From assembly GCA_037042185.1 (NCBI GenBank), contig JAXQJY010000022.1, forward strand, positions 186,001 through 250,000: a stretch of DNA of 64,000 bases. The letters run 5' to 3'. This DNA is from Sordariomycetes sp. S80-01Y (taxonomy: Eukaryota; Ascomycota; Sordariomycetes). The notes beneath the pieces are model-generated. The model worked only from the letters and a program-made list of their open reading frames with translations. It made no database searches and was not told the origin of the DNA. Below, in pieces: positions 1-8,853 of this stretch. Each line of letters starts with the position of its first letter. Positions within the stretch are counted from its first letter, which is position 1. The translations under genes were made by a program, and so were the position numbers.

Positions 1-543
1 GACTGAGGGGTGCAAGATGAACGTGCGCCGCAAGCAGGAGGGCGACGTGGAGCAGAAGGACTGCTTCCACGAGAAGAACGACAATGCCGGCTGCGGCGTC
101 AAGGCTGACGACGACAGCTACGGCGAGGCGTGGAACGAGGAGGGCGGCGGCGTCATGGCGGTCGAGTGGAGGGACGAGGGAATCAGGATGTGGCAGTTCG
201 GCCAGGGCGGGATCCCGGGGGACATCACGGACAAGCAGCCCAACCCGAACACTTGGGGCACGGCTTTGGCGGATTTCCCTGGGACGAACTGCGATATTGG
301 CAATCACTTCAAGAACAACTCCATCGTCGCGAACATCAATCTCTGCGGGCAGTTGACTGATGCTCACTACGAGAAGTCCGGTTGTGAGTCACCCCCTTTT
401 TCTAACCCCTGGAGTCGGCAAGGATGCGCTAACACGGGAGAACAGGCCCGAGCAACTGCACCGACTTTGTCGCCAACAACCCCGACAAATTCAACAATGC
501 TTACTGGGAGTTTGGTGCATTCGAGGTGTACCAGCCCGCCTAG
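1..543 (+). CDS. GH16 family endo-1,3(4)-beta-glucanase, C-terminal part
   Basis: The 3' end of a secreted glycoside hydrolase family 16 enzyme; the 5' part, with the signal peptide and probably the catalytic E-x-D-x-x-E motif, lies before the window. The frame is open from base 2. Exon a runs to 383, a 62-nt GTGAGT..CAG intron covers 384-445, and exon b runs 446-543 with stop TAG at 541. The visible protein has GH16 core strands (WNEEGGGVMAVEW, then NTWGTALADFPGTNCDIG), an Asn-rich stretch with N-glycosylation sites (NNSIV, SNCTD) and the usual short ending AYWEFGAFEVYQ. Members of this subfamily cut mixed-linkage or beta-1,3-glucans in fungal or plant walls; the substrate here is inferred. 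The intron is required: without it the frame loses the conserved YWEFGAFEVYQ end. Confidence 0.85.
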
Positions 544-854
544 ACGCGGGTACGGGAGGAGACCGCAGTAGACTGCTGAATTTTCTTGGGTGCGCGGCGT
601 TGGGGGTCAGTATCAAGGGGCGCTGACGGGGCCTCGATGAATCATTTAGATTTTATGAGATTATGTCAAAATATACAGAGTTGTACAAGCGTCGCCGCAG
701 CAATGCTGTCTATCATGAGACAAGTCTATCCGCCATGCATTCGAATCATCAAGGAGTGAGGTCCTTCCAGAACGCCGTCCAACCCATGTAGACAAGATAA
801 ACCCAAACGCCAAAATTCATCCCCCTCTTCTTCGTGACGTGTCTTCGTCGTCGT
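544..854. other. Spacer between convergent GH16 and TIM22 genes
   Basis: About 310 bases joining two 3' ends. AT-rich around 640-690, as expected for untranslated regions. No gene seen. Confidence 0.6.
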
Positions 855-1534
855 CTACTCCTCAGGCGGCTGCCGCATGTAAGCATCGATGGCAGCGCTG
901 AAGGCCGCAAAGGCGACGCAGCCGCCCGCCACCGCCTGCGGTCCCGCGCCCTTGGCCAGGATGCCGCCGGTCAAGCAGCCCGCGGCGACGCCGTTGCCGA
1001 GGTCATTCTTGGCGCGCAGGCCCTCGATGCCGCACTCGATGCCCGAGAAGAGCGCGCCGACCTTGCCGAAGTTGCGCGCCATGGACCACGACCTCGTGCC
1101 CATGTCCTTGAAGCCCGTCTTCAGCTGCTGGCGGAGGGGGAGGGAAGAGTCGAGCGCTTTGGAGGCGTTGGGGCCTTGCAGGGAGGTCGGCGTGTCGTAT
1201 TGCATCTGGGAAGGGAGAATATTAGCTTGGAGTTGCGAAAAGCGCGGGATGTGAGTTCCAACGTACCGACGCCATGAAGAGACCGAACACGCCACCCATA
1301 CCGAAGCCCATCACGCCGGACATGACGCTCTTCCCTAGACAGGACTCCATCGCGGCCTTGACCTGTTCAAGTTGTCAGCGTCCATGACTGGCTCCGCTCG
1401 CTCGGCCGCGCGCGCGCAAGCCGAGGTGTGAAAGTAGAAAGACTCACAGCCTTGACGCCAGCATCCTCGCCCGCGCTCATACCGCTGCCGGCGCCACCGC
1501 CCAACGGCGACATGCCGCCGCCTGGAAAATTCAT
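855..1534 (-). CDS. TIM22: Mitochondrial import inner membrane translocase subunit Tim22
   Basis: Pore subunit of the TIM22 complex, which inserts carrier proteins into the mitochondrial inner membrane. Three exons on the minus strand: 1534-1448, 1362-1267 and 1205-855, all phase 0, giving 176 aa (yeast Tim22 is about 207 aa). The start [14 protein letters not shown] is Gly-rich. The Tim17/22/23 domain follows: first membrane segment [20 protein letters not shown] with GxxxG packing, then [20 protein letters not shown], then [19 protein letters not shown] and [19 protein letters not shown]. The middle exon is easily missed because it has no start codon of its own. Gly- and Cys-bearing helices fit Tim22 rather than Tim17 or Tim23. 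Function is taken from the family. Confidence 0.9.
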
Positions 1535-2190
1535 AGTGCGTCGAGTGGTTGCGTGTTTATCGATAAAGCGCCGGACGTAGAGAGAAGGAAGGGAGTTTGT
1601 TGAAGTCTGACCGCGGACGACGCGATTCGGGAAAGCAGCTTGGGAGGCAGACTCGAGAGATCCCGAGAAAAGTTTTGCCGGGGTTGACCGCCCCCGAGAT
1701 TTGGCGCGGAAGTGACCGGACGGGAAGGGTGGGGCGACGCCGCCGGGTGGGAGGAAGGCTTGGCACGTGGTGGCGCGTGGAAAAAGGGGCGTGCAACCCG
1801 AGACTGTAGAGAGGTCTGACACCTACTGGCTGGCATCCTTTGATTGATAGTGTTGCTCAGATGTGCGGTTCAGGCTCAGATATAAAGCATAATTCCTCGT
1901 GGACTAATTCTGCCGGTTCAATTAGGGTCCTGCGAATTCTCTTGAAGGTTGCGTTCCTGGTTTACAGATGAACATACTGAAGGCTTGATAGAATGTAACG
2001 GTGATTGGATATTGATGTCAGGAAGGAAAAGATCTCGGATCAAGAATTCTTCGACCTGTTCTCGAGGTTCTATGATATGAACCGCGGCATGACAGTATCG
2101 TAAAACAGACAACCGCCTTCGGTATCACTTTGAATCAGACAATGTCGTACCACGCCGCGGCTGCATGGATCAAGTTGACAATTTTTGGCT
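1535..2190. other. Upstream region of TIM22
   Basis: About 650 bases between the TIM22 start and the 3' end of the Myb-like gene. The TIM22-proximal part is GC-rich and includes CACGTG within 1756-1765. Short open frames here overlap one another and look random. No gene called. Confidence 0.5.
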
Positions 2191-3571
2191 CTACGGAAAC
2201 CATTGAACAGATGCCAGCAGCAAGTTCTCTTTGCCCTCATACGCAACGTCTGAGTCCAGTAACAATCCACACATCGCCTCCACACAACAGGCATGATCCA
2301 TTAATCTCCCTGGCGCCTGGCAGATGTAATCTGAACTCCAAGAAATTCCAAATTGCAGACATGGTGAAACAAGACACTTCTGAGCTTTACTCACAAATCG
2401 TCTCCATTTCGCTATAAGCCGGGAGTTTACTCTTGCCCCAGACACACTGAACTGCAGCCGGGGCACCGTTATCCTCGTCCACCGTCGTAGCAGGCGACGG
2501 GACGCCCGGATCGAAAGGATCCGTGGAAGTCCCTCCGCGGCTGGAGATCGAGTCGGGCGAGGGGTCAGAAGAATTCACAGTAGAAGCAGCTGACAGCAAT
2601 GTCTCGAACATAGGGCCATGATCCTTGGGTGTGATTAGTCTGGCTGGCCGGAAAGCATTGGTGTTGGGCACCAGAGAGTGAATCGAGGGAAGGGGGCTGT
2701 GAATGCCGTCGGCCCTCATGTCGATAACACGCTCGGATCCAAACCGTGGGTCGACAGTTATGGATGGCAGGGAAGCTGAGCGGAGGATAGTGCTTTCACT
2801 CGAGGAGCTGGCGTGTCCCATGTGTGGTGAGTTGCCCTCAGGAGGAAAAGAGGTGATGTTGTGCTGGTAGGCTCCCGTAGCAACAGAAAGAGGTGCAGAG
2901 GACAAGGGAACACGACCGGAAGCCCAGTGTCGGGCCATTGAAGCCCTGTCGGTCTCTTGCGCCCGAATGGCAGGACGAGCTGCCTCTGAAAGTCCCGATG
3001 CCGCCGAAGGATCGTCGCCAGAGGTAGACAAGTAAAGTGATCCGTTTCCTGGCGCATCTAGTTCACCCTCGGCTCCTGGGGTTACTTCGACGAGTTGACG
3101 GGCGCGCTTTGGATTTAAGGAATCAGTGCCGTCTGAGCCGGTGCGACGTTTTGCGGACTTGTCTTCCTTCGGACGTTCGATGGGCTTGTCACCTGTGATA
3201 TGGGCTGTCAGACGATGGCAGTCTTGGGAAGGAAGCTTTTGGGGAACGCACCACGGCGCTGCATGTATTCGGTCACGAAAGCTTTCGCCCGGGGAGAAGG
3301 GTGGTTACTCTTGCAATTCTGGTAAAAGTGCTCATCTGTCCCGTCGTTGGTCAGTCAAGGCTCGAGAAGCTCTGGTAATCTCCGTCGTCTTACAGATCAA
3401 TTGATGGTTGTAGTTGCGGTAACCCTCCGATCCCAAGCGACAATGCATAGCCTCCGCAATCTGCTTCCACGACAACTTCCTCGAGCTCGGATCCAAGCCC
3501 TCGGGGGACTGGGGGATCAGCTCCAGCCAGAAAAGCTCCTCCTCATCCTGCTGCCAGGTCTTGCCCCCCAT
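2191..3571 (-). CDS. Myb/SANT-like DNA-binding domain protein
   Basis: Fungal protein with an N-terminal Myb-like domain, probably a nuclear regulator; targets are unknown. Four exons on the minus strand: 3571-3394, 3335-3252, 3192-2395 and 2330-2191, summing to 1200 nt and 399 aa with consistent phases. The Myb-like part (residues about 5-85) begins TWQQDEEELFWLELIPQ, has the conserved SWKQIAEAMHCRLG helix, and continues across intron 1 as NHQLIYEHFYQNC. Next comes a basic segment (KSAKRRTG, NPKRARQ; likely nuclear import) and then a long Ser/Pro-rich low-complexity region. The last exon adds an unusual Cys/Leu-rich end (DHACCVEAMCGLLLDSDV). Introns 1-3 have GTAAGA, GTGCGT and GTGAGT donors. 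The last exon is supported by phase and splice sites only, so the C-terminus is the least certain part. Confidence 0.72.
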
Positions 3572-4038
3572 GACGCCGGCTCTGTGTTCCGAGCAGGGGC
3601 GAAGGACGAATGTGCCGAAGTTGAGGAACGTAGGACAATAAAGTGTGTGTCAGGCAATCAGGGAAGATAACGCCGAAGAATTGGAGTGGTAGGGTTTGTA
3701 GAAGGACAATATGCAGTCTGGTGCCCTGCACTGGGTTGTCAAACCACACCAACAAACTTGTGGTTCTTAAGTGAATCTGATCGAACGACGGTAGGTAGGT
3801 CCTTGATTCAGGTCTTCCAAGCCCATGAGCGGAGCAATTTCCCCAGCCGATGATAGACGGTCTGTGGGCGAAAAGAACAGATGGATCTGAGAGGGGAAGG
3901 TTCACGTTATGTCACCTAACAGTAGCACGTGTGCGGATTGATCCGAGTGGAACTTCTGCTCATCCGGTGTGGCATTGTCATGGCGCAGAAATGCTGAGTG
4001 AATCCGCTCATGAAACCATTGGAAAGATCAGAAGCACA
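3572..4038. other. Spacer between Myb-like gene and GEP4
   Basis: About 470 bases holding the promoter of the Myb-like gene and the 3' end of GEP4. No other coding sequence seen. Confidence 0.5.
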
Positions 4039-4788
4039 TTACTCCTCGAATGGGCTGCGAGGCTCAGGGGGCTGGTACCCTCTGCGCAGCAGAAACGCAC
4101 AGAGCTTGTGCTCAAGGCGTGAGAACTAGACGTGGTTAGCTGTGTATGCATTCGGTATTGAAAGAAGGGACCAACAATGCTCTTCTGTTGCAGTGGGATG
4201 ACGCCGTCCTTGATCCAGAAGCCCCATCCGCCCATCATGTTGGCGAGCATCATGTCAGTCGTGAGGCGGTCACCGACCACTGCGATCTGGGAAGGGTCGG
4301 TCACGCCGGTCTCTGGATATTTCTTGAAGTACTCCATGATTTCGGCGCCGCAGCCAGGTTTCTTCACCGCATGGTGTAAGACGGTGATGCCTGTAGAAGC
4401 CTCCACTGCTGTGGCTTGCTTCGATTTCGTATCCCAGCTCTTTGCACCAGCTGTGTTGGAGACAATGAGAAGTCGACGGCCTGGGTACTGCCGTTTCAAA
4501 GCCTCAAAATGAGCCTGTTTCTTGCATCAACACATAATCCTCACATTGGGAGACAGCTACTACCTTGTAAGGCTCGTGGATCTCGTTGGTGTTTGGATAA
4601 GCAAAACAGTCGTCCTTGTCGAGAACGACAGCTTTGACAACGGCAGACCTGCCCTCGCTCTGCAAAGCTTTGTCAAGGGGAATAGGCAGATCCCCGAAGG
4701 TAGGCACGGTATGATGAGGCAGACAGATCCCAGGCTTGAAAAACAGGCGAATGACATTGAAGGAAGCGGACAGATTGAAGTTGAGCAT
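4039..4788 (-). CDS. GEP4: Mitochondrial phosphatidylglycerophosphatase (Gep4-like HAD phosphatase)
   Basis: Dephosphorylates phosphatidylglycerophosphate to phosphatidylglycerol on the matrix side of the inner membrane, a step of cardiolipin synthesis. Three exons on the minus strand: 4788-4564, 4514-4176 and 4125-4039, giving 216 aa (yeast Gep4 is 185 aa). The start MLNFNLSASFNVIRLFF aligns with the yeast N-terminus; an in-frame ATG nine codons upstream is possible. The HAD motif I is AVVLDKDDCFAYP; motif II is LLIVSNTAG; a later Lys lies in VKKPGCGAEI; the acidic motif is VVGDRLTTDMMLANMMG. The last exon ends RRGYQPPEPRSPFEE, as in filamentous fungi. Intron 2 has an unusual GTTGGT donor but a good GCTAAC branch site 10 nt before its AG, and it is needed to reach the conserved end. 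Confidence 0.9.
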
Positions 4789-5465
4789 TGTGAGGGCGGC
4801 AGACAGAAGAACCAAAGGAGCCGTAAAGGAGGTGAAGGCGTAAAAGGGGTGCGGGGATTTTAAGCTCGTCTTGCGCGTGGTTATCTGGAGAGAGGTTGGA
4901 GCTCAGCAGCGCGTCTGGGGAGATGCGACGTGAGAGTTTGTCGTGGATCGGGATTCGGGCAGAACCTGTGCCGGCTCGGAGGGTTCGTCCACGGGCCTTC
5001 CAGGTTCTCTACGTGTATGTTGGCTCAATTCCTCATCTTTAAAGATTCGATATTTGTGAATGCCGTGATGTTTCATCAGTCGATTTATCATTGGCGATAT
5101 TTCTTCAATATAGATGGTCCTGCGTACCAACGCCTTCTCAACTCCGGCTGCATCGACAGGGGTAGCTGGCGCCACATCAGCGCCACACTCACTATCCCTG
5201 CAGAGCGCCAACGGCGCGTCTCGACACGATTTCGACGTAGAGTCCCAGAAGGGACCCAGGGGAAATACAACAAGTTAGGCTAGTGCAGGGGTGACAGGTT
5301 AGATCATGTACTCTGTTCTCTGTACTGCCGTCATTTAAGTCGGTGTCTTGGCGCTCTGCTAAGCCGGTCGAATACATTCTTGCTAATAAAAAAGACAAGA
5401 CCTATTAATCACTGCGAACCTCTCACGCACGGCAGAGCGACCGGCTTCTCGATACACGTCTAGAC
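4789..5465. other. Divergent promoter region between GEP4 and the next gene
   Basis: About 680 bases. A minus-strand frame at 4903-5211 is open but starts only at TTG, has no recognised domain and no clear partner exon, so it is not called. Otherwise no gene seen. Confidence 0.45.
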
Positions 5466-6455
5466 ATGTCGGAATCTCAACTGGAGCCGGTTGAACGGCA
5501 TTTGTACTGGGAACCCGAGGGCTTTGTTCCACCACCAGCCAAGGGCAATCATTGGATCGACGAAAATGAACACTACGTGCTTCGAGACCTACTCGACTTG
5601 GAGCGCTGGGGTTCCGAGAACTCCAAAGACCTTCATACATGGGGCTTCACCGTCTACAACGCTGCCAGTGACAGCGAGCGTTTCCATGGCGGCATCGCCA
5701 AGTTGACTCTGTGCATCCGCTACTGGGCTACTCAGCAGCGATACAGCGGTCTGGAGCCAACGGAAGATTGCACCCAACTCGATGCGCGTCCCACTACTGG
5801 GAAGATGTTGCCATCTCATGACTTGGCTCGACGTTTTAAATTTGACATCGTGGAGGACTACCCAGGTAAAGACACAGTCATCGCAGGCGGGGAGGATGGC
5901 GACGAGGATTTCATGGCCATAGGACGCGACTTCACGCAACGGGTGGAGAGGGACGCTCTCGGCACGTCAAACCTCTACGTGCGCAACGACCACTGTCTCA
6001 TCATTGACGACAAGTCTCTCCGCACGTTGGAAGCTCTCCCAGACCAGTATCCCCCGCCTGGTCCAGACTACGAAGCTGTCGAAGAAGGCACCGCCTGTTT
6101 CCTTAGGAGCCCGCAGGCCGATGCATGGGTCTGGATGCTCGATCGCGAGTATTACAGAAAGTACGCCCACGCGAAGGGGGCCGGCGGCGATGCATTCTCC
6201 TTGCTACACCCTCAAGGACACCCCGAGGAAAGACGATTCGAACCGTGGGTGCGCACGCAAATTGGCAGCCTACCGCGCGTCTGGTTCTTTCGTCCGCGAG
6301 GCATGTCGCCGCCGGTTTGGGAGAGTGTGGTGCAGAGGGATAGGCATAAGTTCGACTTGGTGAGTTGGTGGGGAGATGCGCAGGCGAACACGGCAAACGA
6401 TATTGTGCGGAGGAGCAGACTTGGCGAGCCCGTGCTTGGTATGTTGGGTCTCTAA
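5466..6455 (+). CDS. Conserved filamentous-fungal protein of unknown function
   Basis: A single-exon frame of 329 aa with ATG start and stop TAA. I do not recognise a named domain. The protein is acidic and rich in aromatic residues, with no signal peptide or membrane segment, so a soluble intracellular protein is likely. Distinct blocks include NHWIDENEHYVLRDLLDLER near residue 30, HGGIAKLTLCIRYWATQQRY near 80, a block around 150-185 (VERDALGTSNLYVRNDHC) and a C-terminal block FEPWVRTQIGSLPRVWFFRP. Even codon use over the whole length and the absence of in-frame stops over 990 nt argue that it is real. Lineage-restricted fungal proteins with this look are common next to housekeeping genes. 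Function unknown. Confidence 0.7.
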   Translation: MSESQLEPVERHLYWEPEGFVPPPAKGNHWIDENEHYVLRDLLDLERWGSENSKDLHTWGFTVYNAASDSERFHGGIAKLTLCIRYWATQQRYSGLEPTEDCTQLDARPTTGKMLPSHDLARRFKFDIVEDYPGKDTVIAGGEDGDEDFMAIGRDFTQRVERDALGTSNLYVRNDHCLIIDDKSLRTLEALPDQYPPPGPDYEAVEEGTACFLRSPQADAWVWMLDREYYRKYAHAKGAGGDAFSLLHPQGHPEERRFEPWVRTQIGSLPRVWFFRPRGMSPPVWESVVQRDRHKFDLVSWWGDAQANTANDIVRRSRLGEPVLGMLGL

Positions 6456-6915
6456 TTGCATGGCATAAGTAAGTGAGACCTAAGTAGATTTGATGTTGGC
6501 TGAGGAGGCGTAAGCAAGTCCTTAGACAGGAGTCATTCTACACTCCAATGTCGTACCGTTGCAAAGTGTTGAGAGCTGTTGTGAATAGCTGCAGGACGAG
6601 GATATAAAGTGCATAGGGTCTGTCAACGTTGGTGAGGACTGCGCCAAGACTCCGAGCCAACTAAGTTTAGTCTATGGTACTTATTATGGTAGTATTAAGT
6701 AGGTAAAGGTAGGTTGAAGCACCGAGTGACGGAATGGGGTCCACCTTTTTTTCCTGTCGCGGGCTCACCCGCGTCGCGCGATCGGCTGGAGCGAGAGAGC
6801 TGTTTGGGAAGAAATGTCTACCCTGCATTGAACTCCAATCCGCCATCAACCACATACCGGTCCCCATTGCCAACGCTGTAGGAGACGAGGCCGCGTATTG
6901 ACTTTCGAGAGCAGT
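6456..6915. other. ORC2 upstream region
   Basis: About 460 bases. Contains a TA-rich stretch (6660-6710) and, closer to ORC2, a CG-rich block with an MCB-like element at 6768. No gene seen. Confidence 0.5.
6768..6775 (-). promoter_or_regulatory. MCB-like element upstream of ORC2
   Basis: GACGCGGG on the minus strand, about 140 bases before the ORC2 start, inside a CG-rich block (cccgcgtcgcgcga). It resembles the Mlu I cell-cycle box bound by MBF in yeasts. The CAF-1 and CDT2 genes in this window have related sites. Binding is inferred. Confidence 0.4.
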
Positions 6916-8666
6916 ATGCCCCCGAGGAGGAAAGTCGCACCGGAGCCGTCCCCTACCGCAGAGGAACCACGACCCCTTCGCAAGCGATCACGAAGCGAGA
7001 CCGACACGGGAGACGCTACATCCCCAGAGCCGACACCCACGAAACGAAGGCGAGGCAGCATCGCCAGCACCAAATCCAATCAGGTGCAAGAGCCAGAGCC
7101 GGAAGCAGAGCCGAAGGTCGTGACGAATGGTATAGACACCGAGCCTGAGGGGGAGGCCCATGCCGAGGAGCAACCAGTTGTCACCCCTCGAAAACGTGGC
7201 CGCCCCCGGAAGAACCCAGCTGCAACCCAAACACCAACCCCCAAGGCTTCGCGCGTCAATGCCTTGAAGACACCCACCAAGGGCGCACTGGGCGACAACG
7301 ATGTCACACCCCGTAGAACGGCAGCAGGCGCTGATCGCTCAGCTAGGCGCAAAAGCGCGCGGGCCTTGATCGAGCACGTTGTCGGCGACGACGACAGCCA
7401 GGATGAGCAGGATGTTGACGGCCTAGCACGCGAAATCTACGAGTCCAGCGAAGACGATGCGGCCACCGACGCGGGGGAGAGGACAGATGCCACTGGGGAC
7501 ACGCCGAGCAAAACACCCGCCAAGAGAGGGAGGAAGAGACGTGCGAAGTCACCGACGCCGCCGAGGGACCTGCCGCCCCATGAGCTGTACTTCCTGCAGA
7601 ACAAACCGGGGCGCACCAAGACTTCCAACAACACCTTGTCGAATCTGCAGCTTCTGACTCATGAGGAGTACTTCGACATCTTGCGCGCCGGGGGACTGGA
7701 CGGTCATGAGGAGGACATGGACTACTTGGAGGGAATGCATGCTGAGAGTTTCCCACAGTGGAGGTTCGAGCTGCAACAGGGCTTCAGCCTCTGCTTATAT
7801 GGCTTCGGGTCCAAGAGGTCTTTGTTGAAGAGGTTTGCAAGGCACCTCCACGAGCAGGGGAACGGGGGGAAGATTGTCATCGTCAACGGGTACACTCCCA
7901 CGACGAGTATGCGTGATGTCCTCACGACGGTAGGCTCAGCATTGGACGTACGAATCCCCGCCGGACCACCAGCAACAATGGCCCAAATTCTCCTCACACA
8001 CCTCAACTCCCATTCGGAGGTGCGACTGACCCTCATCATCAACTCCATCGACGCCCCTCCCCTGCGCAAGGCAAACCATCAAACAACGCTCTCCCAAATC
8101 GCCTCACATCCCTCCGTGACGCTCCTCTCGAGTGCCGACACGCCTGACTTTCCCCTGCTCTGGGACGTCGGCCTACGCACATCCTTCAACTTCCTCTTCC
8201 ACGACGCCACCACCTTCCGCCCCTTCACCGTCGAGCTCGACGTAGTCAACGACGTCCACGAATTGCTGGGCCGGAAGAGCCAAAGAGTCAACGGCAGGGA
8301 GGGTGTTGCCTTTGTTCTCAAATCCCTGCCTGAGAATGCGAAGAACTTGTTCACTCTGCTCGTCGGGGAGGTCCTGGTCGCCATGGAGGACGGCGGTGAG
8401 GATGGCGGGGTGGAGTATAGAATGGTGTACAACAAAGCTGTCGAGGAGTTCATTTGCAGTTCTGAAATGGCGTTCCGGACGCTGCTGAAAGAGTAAGTTC
8501 CCTCCCCCCTTGGTCACGGAGGGTTGGCAGAAGAGTTGCTAACGTGAACAGGTTCCATGACCACCAGATTATCACAAGTAGAAAGGACGCCCTGGGGACG
8601 GAGTTGTTGAGCGTGCCGTTTAGGAAGGATGAGCTGGAAGCCATATTAGAGGATCTCATGGGGTAG
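6916..8666 (+). CDS. ORC2: Origin recognition complex subunit 2
   Basis: Subunit of the six-protein complex that marks replication origins and loads MCM helicase. Two exons, 6916-8492 and 8552-8666, give 563 aa; the 59-nt intron has GTAAGT and AACAG ends. Start chosen at the ATG of MPPRRKVAPEP. Residues 1-230 are disordered and basic, with an AT-hook-like TPRKRGRPRKNP near 100 and other KRxR clusters. The conserved ORC2 domain begins about 255 (LLTHEEYFDILRAGG), includes the AAA-like FSLCLYGFGSKRSLLKRFA and IVIVNGYTP, and ends with EFHDHQIITSRKDALGTELL in exon 2. The exon 2 sequence is strongly conserved in ORC2, which confirms the splice. A 187-base gap separates it from the convergent SEC59 gene. 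Confidence 0.95.
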
Positions 8667-8853
8667 GCACACAGGCGTTGGGCAGCATCTATCGGTGTTT
8701 ATGCGCGGCGCAAACTGGACCTTTGTGGTTCACTGGGCAGGGAAGGCCCTCTTGAAATGGAGGACCTCGTCGAATAAATCATCAATCATGATACATTCAT
8801 GTCTTATCTCTAAATGCCTACGCATCTAAAGCCAGTCAACGCCACGCTATGCA

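Noticed and set aside
4903-5211. Minus-strand frame of about 100 codons next to GEP4
   Set aside because: No ATG start and no convincing upstream exon; kept only as a possibility.
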